DNA from: Sphagnum compactum
Taxonomy: Eukaryota > Bryophyta > Sphagnopsida > Sphagnales
Assembly: GCA_965153455.1 (NCBI GenBank)
Contig: OZ234496.1
Coordinates: 19,398,304 to 19,462,303 of the forward strand
Direction: 5' to 3'
DNA length: 64,000 nt
This document shows positions 1 to 12,965 of this stretch, one piece after another. Position 1 is the first letter of the stretch, and each line of letters starts with the position of its first letter. The notes under the pieces are model-generated. The model had not been told where the DNA came from and searched no databases. It saw only the letters and a list, made by a program, of their open reading frames with translations. Made by a program: the position numbers and the translations under genes.

Positions 1-989
1 GAAGCCCAAAAATAACATATGGTACCCATTTGACATTTAAGCAACTAAAACACAAACAACTTTCTTGTTGTGCTACATTCCATTTTCACATCCACACTCT
101 ATGACCATGTGAAGATGACTTGCACAAATAATGGTTGTTGAAGGATGGCAAAAAGGCTTTGGGAAGGAGCTCGTCATTGTTGATCCCACATAGCAAAATG
201 TATCCTTTGTTCGTATCTTTTACATGAGGGGTCATAACTTTAGAGGTGATGCATGCTCAAAAAATTAAAGAAGGAATTACCAAGATTGACACCCATGATA
301 TATGTATTCATCCCTTTTATAATATAACTCTTTAATTGTTTCCACAACTGAACTAATAATGTATTTTGCACATGTGAGCCACTACACTTGGGACATTGGG
401 GGTGCATAGATTCCCTTTTCAATCATCACCTCTTTCTTAGACAATGAGTATTAGGGTTTCCTATAGTATTAGCCAATGATGTTTCGACTTTATTATAGTT
501 ATGGTTATTTCTTACTAGAAAATAAAATTTCTGGGGCATTATGAAGTTTAGAAAGTTAGCTAAACTTTCTAACCTATCAAAATAGTGTATTGGGGTTGAA
601 TTGTATATGTATCTCATGGCATTGAAGGATTATGTATGCCACCACATTAGATTGAAGGAAGTTGGGGCAAACTTTTATTAATTAACAAAATTAGGGTATT
701 GAAAATCTTGTAGTATTGTGCCTCCATTTTTTGTGCTTGGTTGAGTTCACCCATAAATTGTTTTTGAGCAAATGTCCAAATGTCTTTTACTCCCAAATGC
801 ATGCAATATGCAAGTGTGCAAAAATGCCCAAACATCAACGAACACGCCTCCGTGGCTCCCCAAGAAAGCTCTGACCAAGTGTAGTGGGGATTTAGAAGGA
901 TTTCCCAGCCTCATTTTGCTTTTGGGCAAGGAAATATTTTGTGCGCCTAGAATTCATCTATATGTTCACCTATCTATCTATCTATCTAC
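1..989. other. AT-rich intergenic DNA, no gene recognised
   Basis: Only short open frames on both strands, none with a recognisable motif. A short tetranucleotide run (TATC)n lies just before the transposon end at 990. I see no RNA gene or promoter I can support. Confidence 0.5.
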
Positions 990-1590
990 CAGTGTTGTGC
1001 TTGTAAATGTCAATAGCCATATGTACGACGTAAAAATCTCGTGTAAGTGTAATTCATTTACACGTGTAAATTTTACACTTACACAACCAAAAAATTTACA
1101 CTTAAATCTGTGTATGAAATGCTGAAACTCAACATTTAATGCATAATGTTCTAAACTCTAATTATAGTAGTTGTATAGGTAGGAGCAATGAAAAGATATG
1201 TAGTAGCAGTGGAGGCGCTCAGGAAAAATGGAAGACGAGGTGAAACTCAGTTTATCACAGAAATTGATGGTTTTTTAGTCCCCTCCTCGCTCTGATTGTT
1301 AATGTATTTGTTTTGCAGGTTTTTTTAAAAATCTCACCCTGTTTATGACCAAACTCAGTGTTCTGATGTTATTTTTTATTTTACAAATAACTTTACTATA
1401 TTTTTGTTATACACCTTTAATGACCATACTTTCTTGTAAATCCATATTAATTAATTGAGGGTGCATGTTTTGATGGCATTTCTTTTGCAATGGGCCATTT
1501 GATTGGCCTATCACCAAAAACATTATGAGATCCCCCTTTCCCCCAAAAACATTTATATTGTTTTACACTTTCATTGTTTTACATAGTTGC
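990..1590 (+). mobile_element. Deletion derivative of the hAT-like element found at 12.3-18.6 kb
   Basis: The segment begins CAGTGTTGTGCTTGTAAATG and stays alignable by eye to the left end of the large element at 12,325: the subterminal 'gaaatgctgaaa' and 'gtggaggcgct' blocks are shared. It then jumps at about 1,310 to the sequence that lies near that element's right end ('aatctcaccct', 'gcaatggg', 'aaaacattat', about 18.18-18.42 kb). It therefore lacks the roughly 5.3-kb interior. A matching right terminal repeat next to 1,590 was not found, so this copy is also damaged or continues in degraded form. The TIR style (CAGTG start) is typical of the hAT superfamily; assignment is inferred. Confidence 0.6.
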
Positions 1591-4500
1591 AGACAACCAT
1601 CTAAATGTTTTTTTTCCTTTTGTTTTCTTTTTAAATTCTTTTATAAATTTAATCGAAGACCCTTTGATTATGGGTTCAAGGAGTATTTTCAAAAATTAAA
1701 AGTCGTGGGTTCCAAGGTCAAATCAAATTTTTTAACCAACAATTTGAAGTCCAACAAGTCTAACCTTTATAAGAACCTCAATGTAATTTTAAAGTCAAAA
1801 TTTAAACAATTTTGAGTTTTTTGAAATTTGGAGTTCCCAAGAAATTTCCAAATGGTTCTCATAGTGCTCCATCAAGTTCCCTTAATTTCCCAATGGGGTT
1901 GCGAAAGAGATCCCCAACATGCTCCAAGAAGCAAAAATATGGGGAGATAATGCGTATTGTGAGGATTTTTTCAACCAGTTAAGGGGGGGGAGGGGGCGGG
2001 AGAACACACAAAAATTCTTTTGCAGTGAGCCTCTTTGATTGGCCCATCACTAAAACATTTTAAACTTTGGTACTCCTAAAATAAAAGTGTGCACTTTGCA
2101 TTCTCAAAAAAATAATATAAAACTATTTTCCTTGCATTATCTTTATAAGTTTCAAAAATAGGCTATGCATAAAATGGTGGTGAAAAACAATTGACCTTTT
2201 AGGTGCTCCTTTATCGCCTCACTAAGCTTGAGTGAAATTTCTATTACTAAAAGTGTTACAATAACCAAGTTAGTGATTTAACACTCAGTGTATCAAAGGT
2301 CTCCTTCTGCCTCAATAATGATCCTTTTGTCTCTAAAGTCTAAAAGCAAAGAATAGAACATTAGAAGGCACACTCATAACCCTTTAAATTGTTAAAGAGG
2401 TTAAGAAATGAAAAAAATATGGTCCCCCAAAGTTTGAGGGGTCATAAACCTTGAGAAAAGAAATTATTATTTTTGACATAATGGCAAGCAACACCATATA
2501 TAGTTTTTATCCCATATGCATTGTCCAAAGTTGTAATAAGAGAACATACAAATCTGGCAATGAGCACCCCATATTTGTCCCATGTATATGGCTGAACCAT
2601 TTAATGAGAAAACATTGATTTTAATCTCTTATTGATTAAACTTCTAGATAATTTTGTCATGTCCATTCATCGTGAAAGTTTGTTCTTAAGCTGAAAACCA
2701 TTCTTATAAATTATGGGTTGTTTTTTTTAAAAACATCATTGAGAATGACATTTGTGATGAGAACTTGACAAAGGCACTTTGAGACCTTCGATCATGTTGT
2801 GGTAGGAGAGGTGCATCTATCACCTTGTTAAATGCATGTGTGAGCTTATTTGGGTGGATGAAATTGAGGTTCAAATTACTATAATTTGACACCAATGTTG
2901 TGGGTGTGAGTGTAAGTACTCCGTTTACATGTCATGTAAAAGTGTGTGAATCATTTACATTTACATGTCAAAGTTTTTAGACTTACATTTCATGTTGTGT
3001 ACATTTTGAAATTTACATTTACACTTGCATGGCATGTGTGTACATATTTCTAATATACGTTTACACAACACCATGTAATAGAATTCATCATGTAAATGTA
3101 AAACATATTGCAATACACTTATGAAAATATCGCATTTGAAACTTTATTAATGAATGTGAATTTTAAACCAACAAGGCAAGACCACAATGAAAGCAAGATG
3201 ACAAATGGGAGCTTACATTAAAACATATTATTAATGAGCTTGCAACAATGCTAGGAGTTGTAGATGACCATAACACCATCACTTCAACTTGCAAAAATTG
3301 TAAATGAAGAGGAACAACATGAGGAAGCTCACTTTGAATCCTAAAGCTTGTTATCTTTTCTCTCCTACTTATTTCCCTCTTTTTTCTTATCATGCCTTTT
3401 TTCCCTCTTTGTTAAACCAACTCCACTTCCATAGCTATTGGTTTTAAAAATAAAATAAAATAAATGCAATATTGCATGTGTAATGTTTATTTATTTATTT
3501 TATATGGTGCGTAATATATATATTTAAATTACACTTATAATTATCCTATTTTACAAGGGACTAAAATAGCCTAACACAATTTTACACTTACACATCCAAA
3601 ATTACACACTTCCACTTGAAATATATATATATACACTGACCCAATGTGTATTTCAAAAACAATATACATGCACAACAAGGGTTGACATGCTCGATTCAAA
3701 TGATGGTTAACCCAAGAAGAAAATAATAGTTGAGACACATGAAACCCTTTTCCAAGAGGAGGCAATAACTTTGTTGGTGGTGGTGCCAATGGGAAGGTGC
3801 TTGTGAAGTCATTCTTGCTCCATCAAGCTTCAAGGCTGCACATTTTCATTTTGGACAAGGTCGGCCATCCCAATACTCATTGGAAGTCACCCATCTCAAT
3901 GTTATTCTAGTCGAAGTGGGCTTAAATTCAGAGTTCCTATGGAACACAATTGTGAAAACTCTAAATTAACTTTGCTTTGTTGGTTTAGAAACATGCAAAT
4001 CATCTTATTGAGGCCTTTCAGGCAATATCAAAATCAGAGTGGCGGGGCCCACAATTTGGGAGGATGGTATCATATTTTGTCCATGTACCAACTTTGCACT
4101 ACAAACATCAATCACACAACAAAAGTTTATCATTTAAGAAATGAGACTTCAAAATGTGTAGAAAGTAAATAAGGATCCCAAGAAAATATTAAAAAATTGG
4201 CCCAAAAATAATCAAATAGAAAAACATTCAACAACTGAAAATATAGTGGCAATATTTTACCATTCGTATTGCCTCAGTTTAGAAGTGGATATCGATAACT
4301 TCACTAAGTAGTTGATACCCTAAGCCTCCTTGTTCAACCAACTAACCTTGATATTTGATTCATGCCCAAAGGGGGTTTTAAGTTTGAAGTTCATAAACCT
4401 AGCTTATGGAAACTTTTCTCTTTTACACCAAAATAATGTAACCTATTAGCATGTATATAAACTGAAAAGGTAGACTAAAGGGGAGTACATTTGTTTCTAT

Positions 4501-6999
4501 TTTGCAACTGGGTCCAAAGAGCTGCTTCTATTGAGAAGTGCCCAATGCTCCCAAAAAAAATTGGTGATGGGCCAATTAATGTGGTGGCTCCTTCAAAAAA
4601 AAAAAATTAAAAAAATAATGAGTTACCCATGAACAAATTAATATGAATTCCCACACTCTGTATCAACTATATGTATCAAGAGACACATATTGATACAATT
4701 CAAGTCCATGGTCAATAATGTGATCTATTATCAAGTGCAGACAATTATAGTGGTTTATTAAGCTTCGGATGTAACTGGTTGTTCACTAGTTTTTGGGAAT
4801 GTTAGCTCACCTTTCTACAGCCAGCAGCACTAATTCCAACAATGGAGTCCTGTACAGGATTGGATTGTACACTTTGGATTGTAGACTTAGTCTTTGTTGA
4901 ACAAGCACAGCTTCCGTTACAAAAGCTCTTCCATCAAACGACAGACAAAAACAGATTGAAAAATGAAAACAATTTCTCGCAATAAGTGTCAGATGCTAAT
5001 AGAGGACCTGGGTGGTGCAGGGTTGTTTTTCTTTTTTTTTCCCCCATTTTTGCAATGTTGTGCAAGTGGCAATAGTCCATAAGTATATATTAGCCAAATT
5101 TGGCGATATTCAAAACATGAAAGTGTAAAATCTTAATCACCCCCCTTGCATACCTATTGTAGGCAATAGTGACAATTTTTTGTGATTTTTTTTTTAGTTA
5201 GATTTTTTCCCAAAAAGAAGGGAATTTGTGACAGAATATTCTTTTGGGGAATTTTTTTGGCAAAATGACTAAAATTCACCAGGAAAAAATCACTTGGGCA
5301 GGGTTGTAGTTGGAGTTCATCCACATGAAAAATGGCTTATGTGACCAGCACCCACCAACTCACCATCCAGTTTAATTGGTCCGGGTGGGTTACTATTAGT
5401 AGTCTCCTTCCTATTTGCAGTCCCAATTTCAGTTTTATGGGGTGGGGTTGAAAAAAAGTAAGTAACTAAAACTTAGAAGTGAAAGCCAGCCATTTTGGCA
5501 GGGTCACATACTGAACATTGGTGGAGATGCTCATCATACTAGTCTATGATTATCTTACCTACATCCCGTACAGGACTAATCTTTTATAAATAGGTAACGA
5601 AACTGTTATGTGAGATCAATTCAGTCGAGGTTCATCCATAACTTTGTCATAACATGCTTCCAATGGATGTTGTGCGGAGGGCTGGTGGTTCATTCGCATG
5701 CAAATATACAATCTAAACCCAAAGTTTGAATTTTCTTTTTGTTTTATAAATTTGTTGGCACCAATGCATAGACCACCTTTTGACAATTTCCAGTTCCACC
5801 AAAAGAAATTCTATACCTTGAGATGTGCAGCTGCATCTATGATATTCAATGCTGATGCAAGCTAAACAACCAAGAAATGTCTAAAATTAAAAACAGCTGT
5901 AATGGAAAAAGCATCTAGATACCTGCTTTTAAGTTGATCTCTACATGCTTCAAATTCAGTGCAATTTCTATTTTTCACAGGTCCCACAATAGTGGGCATC
6001 CACATAGAAGAACCAAAACAGTGAATTCATCCTCTCTCTCAAAAGCTAAATGATGTACACCTAGAAGACTTTGAATTCGAAGACAAAAAAACAAACAAAC
6101 AGAAGAAGCAACAGGCTACAACCGGGCGTTTCTTTCTTCAATTTTGTGAGGTGGGCCAGGTTGCGATGATCAACAAGAAGACTTAGCCAAATTTGGGTAC
6201 CGGTCAGAAAGGACATTACGAAAAACTTATGATTCCAACTATGTTTTGGCCACATGCTTGAACAAGTTATCTAAATACAGACAGAGTTTCAAAGTGCAGA
6301 TCACAAATTAAGTGGAAAAGTATAAGAACAGTGAGGAAAAGGGGATATAACTTAATCACTAAGTTTTACTAAATTCATTACCAAATGCTTGGGCAAAGTA
6401 AGAATATGCTGAGTGCATTGAATCTTGTGTTGGTGTCCTTAAGTTATGTAGAAAGACACCACATGAGACCAACACTGGTTAAGAACGATCAAGTTCAAGT
6501 TCCGTTTGCAGAACAGGAAAGAGCAAAGAAATCACCCACTTTCTTTAAGTTCTTTGTGCACTTATTGCAGAGCTAAATATCCAGGCCTATAAAAGTTTGT
6601 CATCTGGACCTGTGCACCGTATTTAGATTGTGAGTACCAATCCTCAGTCCGTCCTGACAGTGTAATCAGTCAAAGATTGTTAGGTAGTTTTGAACTCTTG
6701 GCATGCAGCTAGTGGCCAATCATACTTGCACCATCCATGTGCTTCCGTGTGGACATTAATAATTTGTTGACATTCCACAACACTCTGCAGACAGTTGTGG
6801 TACTTCTGCCTCACTAAAAAAGGGATCTTATTAGAGCATCTTTCCAGGGAGCCCCTGTTATCACAGATTTTGTTCTAACACAAACTTTCTTTTACATGTT
6901 CTAATCCCCAAGATGGTAAACAAGCAAAGGGTACTGCATGCTTCTTCTTTTCCTTATCTGCCCTTGGCCCAATCCATTTTATTCTCCAAAAAGATGAAT
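1591..6999. other. AT-rich intergenic DNA with repeat fragments, no gene recognised
   Basis: No frame has coding character. A block near 2,030-2,060 repeats the 'gattggcccatcac' segment of the element at 1.49 kb. Sequence at 2,885-3,075 is rich in 'tttacatttacac' runs and has TGTTGTG-type ends like the same family. A weak copy of the palindrome-cored interspersed repeat lies at about 5,044-5,120. Confidence 0.45.
6123..6205 (+). repeat. Interspersed repeat copy (TAGCCAAATTTGGCTA-core family)
   Basis: Contains in order 'cttcaattttgtgaggtg', a 'gcgatgatcaa' variant of the family's 'gcgatcatcc', 'agaagacttagcc' and 'aaatttggg'. The same order of blocks occurs at 10.3, 47.0, 58.5-58.8 and 63.5 kb. 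Confidence 0.55.
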
Positions 7000-7104
7000 G
7001 ATGCCCAGACACATTTTGGGACTGCCCATGATAGACTTTGTCCATAATGTGCATAACAGGAGACAAAGTCTATAATGGGCAGTCCCAAAATGTGTCTGTG
7101 CATC
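7000..7104. other. Near-perfect inverted repeat, 43-bp arms with a 19-nt loop
   Basis: Arms 7000-7042 and 7062-7104 are reverse complements with about two mismatches; the central 37 bp has one (position 30 of the 70xx block, g against t). The loop is 7043-7061. A transcript would fold into a long, nearly unbroken hairpin from either strand. It could be a young MIRNA-type or siRNA-producing foldback, or the remains of a small foldback transposon; no flanking target duplication was seen. Confidence 0.8.
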
Positions 7105-10099
7105 TCCAGACAGATCTTGGACAGGAAAATGGGCAGACAGGGGAAAAAGAATCAGGCATTGCTTTTTGGACTGCCTGCAATAAGGACGGACCCTTATATG
7201 TCTTCATTGTAATCGCTCTGCATGTCAAGCATTGATCAAAATGCACAAAAGGCTGTGAAACTCTGAGGCAACTTGTGAATCATGAGAAAATCACACACAC
7301 TTGTCAACTCTTTATGGGAGCACAATTTCATCCAAAGTTGTTTTTTTGCATGGAAAATATTCTCAATGTTGGCAACATCAATTAATGGTAGATTTTCAAA
7401 CCAGTTGTACCAGTGCAATGGAAAGTCTCTGTTCATTTAGTTCATTGGCTTGCTGTCATCAGAGTGTGTCATGGGCAACTGTGATGACAATTAACTTAAT
7501 GGAAAAAGGACCTTACAATTGCAAAAGTATGCAACTTTGGCACTAGCAACAAGCATTCATTCAAAAAAAATGGATCCGACCTCATATGAATATAAATAAA
7601 GTTGTAACAAATTGAACAAGAGAAGAGAAAGAAACTGGTGGTTGGGATAAATTATTTCAATTTGGTTTGTGATTGTTCTGGCTGCACAGATCTAAACAGT
7701 CAGAAACAGATCTCAGTCACAGGCGGAAAGAGAAACAAGCAAACAATTGTCACAAATCAATTTGTAGACACGGTTTAACAGAACAAGGCACATTGGAGAT
7801 GGTACCCTGTTGGTGGCAGCTCAACTATCACATGATCCCACCATCCAAAGTGAGATTCTGAGATTGATTATATCATTGCACACCAAATGCAAACTTAACA
7901 TACTTCTCCTTACTTACACAGTTTGTTTTCTACAAATGGGTTGTCATAAGAATAATTTACAAGAAGAACTTCTAGTGTTGCACATGTGGCGCGACCAATG
8001 TTTTGATTGGCACTTCAAGCTTCAGACCATTTGGATATTTGTTGTCACACAAACTCTCTTAAGGTAGTTGAGAGACACTTTTGGATCAAATTGGGCGCAA
8101 GCAAATCATAAGATAGAGACTGAACAGGTAATACTTTGTCAAGTCCCTAGATAATGATCCTAGTTAGCTCGGTTTCTGTTTTTACTACCTACCTACTAAA
8201 AACCTTGTAGTCATTACCTATGTACAAATCATCTACATCCATCTACTTAGTGGTAATCGCCTATTATCCTACCTTCCAACCAATCCTCTATAGTATGGGT
8301 TACTAGCTTGAATCCTACCAAGGCGAACCCCAATGTTAATTTAGCTGGTGCTCATTGACGCCAAGTAACCCTTTTTTTTCCCTTGACAAACTAGTGCATA
8401 TATTTTTGACTTTTGGTGGGGAAGTGCAACAAGGTAAACAACAGTTTGAAGCTTTCTTTTGCAATTAATGGGGTTGGATGACAATGAACGCTACCAAATC
8501 ACACCGATAACATCCATCCATGTCGCCATGAAGATGTGTGTTACTCAAAACAATGAGATCATTTCATCATCTCATTATTCCCTAAACCCATTGCCTCAAG
8601 TGGTTCATCAAGTGCCCCTCTAAAGTTGTGTTGCAACCAACTCCAAGCTTCCAAGCGAAGTTGAACTTGTGAGCGCTATCATTTCACTAGCATCATTTGA
8701 CGAATGCAACTGACATCACAAAAATCCAAACTCAATTAGGTCCTAGTTCCCAATATGTTTTGAGGGTGGAAATTTATGATGCTTCTTGCAACTCTTGAAA
8801 GTTGGAACAACCATCACGATTCACAAGTCCAAGCCACAAGCTTTAAATTCTTTTGTTTTGTTTAGACAATGTACTTATCATTTACAATGTGTAATATGGA
8901 TTTGAAGAAAATTAATGCAAATGGTCATTTCAACTTTGAAGTTATGGAGAAGGTAAATTGATTTGCAAAGGTAGCATTGGCATGATGGAGGCAATTTTGA
9001 ATTTGATTGACAATCATTGATGAAGAAACAAGATTTAAATGGTGTTTGCACAACAAAAGGTATGTCCCTTGTGATTGCTTAGTCTTTTCTCATTAGATTT
9101 CTAGGAACATGGAATTCCATTGTGCGTGGAGCTGCAGTTTATACCTTCTTGTGAACTATATCTTGTTTCTATCAAGTTTGACATAGGAGATGGATAAACC
9201 TTAAATCTTTTTTTCTTCCCAAGCCAAATCAAAGCTTCTAGAATACAATTTTTCTTTTCTTTTCCTTGTTTTTCTATAGTTTTAAAAATTAAAATGTTGC
9301 ACTTGAATTGTTTTGGATTATTACCAACTACCGCGAAAAAGGGAGTTTGTCAAAACCTCATGTGTGTTATTGTTAAAAGCTTTTTGTGAACTACTTTTCT
9401 ATTTCAATCATTTTGCTTGACTTTTGAATTTGTCATTTTGTCGTCCATTTTCCAATATTTCAACTACTTAGAGACATGGAGCTAATAATGCTTCTAAATT
9501 AAATTTTTGATTTGATTATACCATGTTTCCTCAATCATACAATTCATCAAATGGTTTAAAATCTCCTTTTAGAATAGAATGGTTTCCCTCCTTTCTGAAT
9601 TCCATAAATTCAACTCACATAGATAGAGCAAGTTGGCTCGCCACCAATTTGGACTATTTGCTCTTGTACTCTATTTCCTAAGGGCACTTTGATGATAGTG
9701 GTAGCAGCCACCAAATTTTTGACTGCACTCTTGAGTCTTCACCACATGTGTATGCAGTCAGTACAAAATTTTGCCACCTACACCACAAACCAAAAATTGA
9801 AATTAAAAAATGAAAAATGAAAAATAAAAATAAAAATAAATAAAATAAAAATCTGCAACTGAGTTGTAACAGGCTTCCAATGGAACCAAAATTGAAAAAA
9901 AGAAAAAAGAAAAAAAAGAAAAGAAAAAAAGAAGGCTGCAACAAGGACTATTATGGTATGTCAGTCTCAGATTTGAAACAGAGCATTTAATTCAAGATCA
10001 CATCCTTTTTCTCCAAGGAAATGAATATGCTAACTCATCAGTGTTTTTTTTTGGGTTTTTTTGGGGGTAATAATGTGTTATAGTCAAAGAGGCCATGAT
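7105..10099. other. Intergenic DNA, no gene recognised
   Basis: Open frames are short and lack domains. An A-rich patch at 9,800-9,935 ('aaaataaaaataaaaa', then 'gaaaaaaaga') is simple sequence. Nothing else supportable. Confidence 0.45.
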
Positions 10100-10520
10100 C
10101 CAAAGGAAAATTTGGTCCTATTTGGCTACAAGCTAAATATGAGAGTAAATTTTTTAAAACATCCTTATATATTTTTGGCTACCTACTTGAACCATGTATA
10201 AAAATTTGAATTTTTAAAAAAAAATTTGTTTAAATTATGGCTATAGAAAATCTCCCAAAAAAACATGATTTTAGCACTTTTTATTTTTAGTATAACATTT
10301 TGGCTATATATAGCCAACAAAAAAAGGGCTGCGCATGGTTTTTTTTCTTCAATTTTGTGATGTAGCTGAAGTGGCGATCATTCCTAAGATGATTTAGCCA
10401 GATTTGGTCATAAAGAATATGAATGTACATATTTTGTAACATCCTTCCATATTTTTGGTTACCTATTGGAACTTAGGGTTTAATCTGGCAATTTTTTAAT
10501 TAAAAATTTCGAAATTTGGT
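10100..10520 (+). repeat. Two adjacent copies of the TAGCCAAATTTGGCTA-core interspersed repeat
   Basis: The first copy (about 10,100-10,230) carries 'atttggctac' and 'atatttttggctacctac'. The second (10,322-10,520) is fuller: 'cttcaattttgtgatgtagc', 'gaagtggcgatcatt', 'agatgatttagccagattt', then 'atttttggttacctattgg' and 'aatctggcaattttt'. This fixes the order of blocks in the family. Confidence 0.65.
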
Positions 10521-11719
10521 GATTTAAAAACAAAGGAACACTTGCATTTTGCCATTTTGAAGAAAATTTTGCATCTTATCTCTTCCAGGGTTTCTTCTGG
10601 GTGCCCAATTCTTTGCCACTTGGTGACAAAACAAATTGAAAAATTTTGGATTTTTTTTTTGGGTGTACATTTGACTCATTTTTCTAAACAAATGGAAAAA
10701 TTCATCAAACTTTCAAAACCACAAAATTGAAAATAAAAGAAAAGAAACTACAAACAATTATGATTTCCAAATATTTTAGTAGCTCCTATTCAAATTTTTT
10801 TCTTCAATTTTTGTGATGTTGCTCAACTTTCCTGATCTTGATGTTTTCTCACTAAACCCTAATACCTTGTGAGAATCTATTTTATCAGGGTTTTAGTGTT
10901 TGAAGGCTTGTTTCCAAAGTCTCGTTTCTTTTTTTTTTGTTCTAAAATCAAACTCACCTACAATTGTAAGAATCCAAACCCAAAACATGAACTTTGATGT
11001 CAAACCATGTGTGTAATTTTGTTTGTTAATAGTGTTGGGCATCAACTTAGTAGCATGTGACAAATGAAACTTTTCAAAAAAAAATCATGTTTGAACCCAA
11101 TGACACAAGTTGCAAATCATCCAAATATCAAAATCTCAATAGCATTTTTGGGAATTGAAAGCACATGTTCTTCATGCACTGAAATCTCAAGTTTATGTGA
11201 TTTGAATATTATGTATCACAATTGTGTCTAGAAATCACATTTTGATTATGATATCTGGAAAGTATTATCTTTTGTCCAAGGATCTACTTGAAATCCTTCC
11301 TACTTTCTTTTGAAATATGATTTGTTTGCATTTTGTATGGAAGCTTACATATCTATTGGAGAGAAGTCATGTGTTAATACGTGGTGGGTTGCAAGGAGGT
11401 AAAATGGCAGTCCTTCTCCTTCACAATTTTGAATGACAAGAATTTGAAGAGAAAAGAAATGGTGCAGAGGATGATTACTCAAACTGCAAAATCTTGTCAT
11501 GAATTTTGCAAAGTTAATCCTACTATTTCCAGTAGTGTGGTTTTCTCAGTTATTTTGATGTAGCATTGTTAGCCAGCAAAGATTCAGAATTAATCGATGA
11601 GCAAAGATTTAGAGTTAATTGATGGCAACCTTTTAGAACTGTCCAAACAGTAGAAAGCAAGCAGAAAACTGCCCCCAAAACTAAAACCTCAGTGTAAATG
11701 TGATGAATTTTACTTTGAA
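10521..11719. other. AT-rich intergenic DNA, no gene recognised
   Basis: No coding frame of note. A further degraded repeat fragment ('cttcaatttttgtgatgttgc') lies near 10,800. Confidence 0.4.
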
Positions 11720-12965
11720 AAAGTTGAATTTTTTTTTCATTAAAAAAATTGCAACAAAAGATTCCAGTTTAACTCTTTGAGCTTGATAGGACATGAAACT
11801 TGGCCACAACAACAACAAAAAAAAAAAAAAAAACAAACAAACCGCTACTTTGTCATCTTGAGAAAAGAGAGAGAGAGCTTGAGAAATGTGAGTTGAAGAT
11901 TTTATAACTTCTGATATTTTGCAATGGATGGTGAGATTGAACCTATACAAATGTTTATTGCTATTGGTTTTGTGTTGCAAATTATGTATATTAGTGCTGT
12001 AGATGTAGACTCTACTTCAAATTGATGTTTGATATTAAAAAATTCTCAAGAAGACAAGTAAAAATAAAAGTATGATCTCATCTTGTTGAATTTTTCAAGA
12101 ATTGAATCTTTACATCTATAGATCTATACGTGGAGTTATCAAGAACACTTGGTGATCATGGTTGTCGTACGTTACTAGATTGACGCCCCCACACTATTAA
12201 ACTAACAAAGTGTCACACATGAAAAGATGCACACAAATCGTTTGTGCTACAAAATTTTATGTATTCAATTGCAATTACAAGAATTCAAATTCAAACCAAA
12301 ACACTAACAAAGCTTGGTGTCAACCAGTGTTGTGTGTGTAAATGTCAATAGCCGTATATATGGCATGTAAATCCAGTGTAATTATAAATCATTTACATTC
12401 ACACATCCAAATTTATCACATTTACACTTATCCTGTTGCAGTCTATTTTTATTTTTTTACACTTACAAGAAGTCAGTATAAATATTTGTCAAATACACTT
12501 AGATGGCCCAGCAAGTGTAAATACTAAAATTATTTGTAAAGTCACCCTGTCTTTTGGCCTCCTTTCACCCCAAACCCTTCTTTCAGGGGTATCCATAAAG
12601 TAAGGAAATTTTATTAAATCTGGGAATGAAATGCTGAAAATCAGCATTTAACGCACAAGGTTCAGGACTTATTATAGTAGCTTTACAAGTAGGAGCAGTG
12701 AAAATATATGCAGCAACAGTGGAGGCGCTAAAGAAAAAGGAAAGACAGGGTGAGTTCACCACAAAAACTGAGGTCCCCCGGCCAGAGTGAATTAACAGCC
12801 ACCAATGCACCAGTTGGCCGTTCTGTCCACTGGATGGGTTGCGTTTTTTCATTCGGTGCCGGATGGGGCTCATCACAGTCGATTTCTTTTTGCTGCTGAC
12901 CACTGTACTTTTTTTTACTTTTTTTTTTTGTTCTTGGCCGTTTTTTCTGGACCTGACCTCACACA

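Noticed and set aside
2885-3075. Possible 190-bp MITE with TGTTGTG-type ends
   Set aside because: End similarity is only about 10 bp, no target duplication is visible, and the region may simply be part of the degraded element family at 990.
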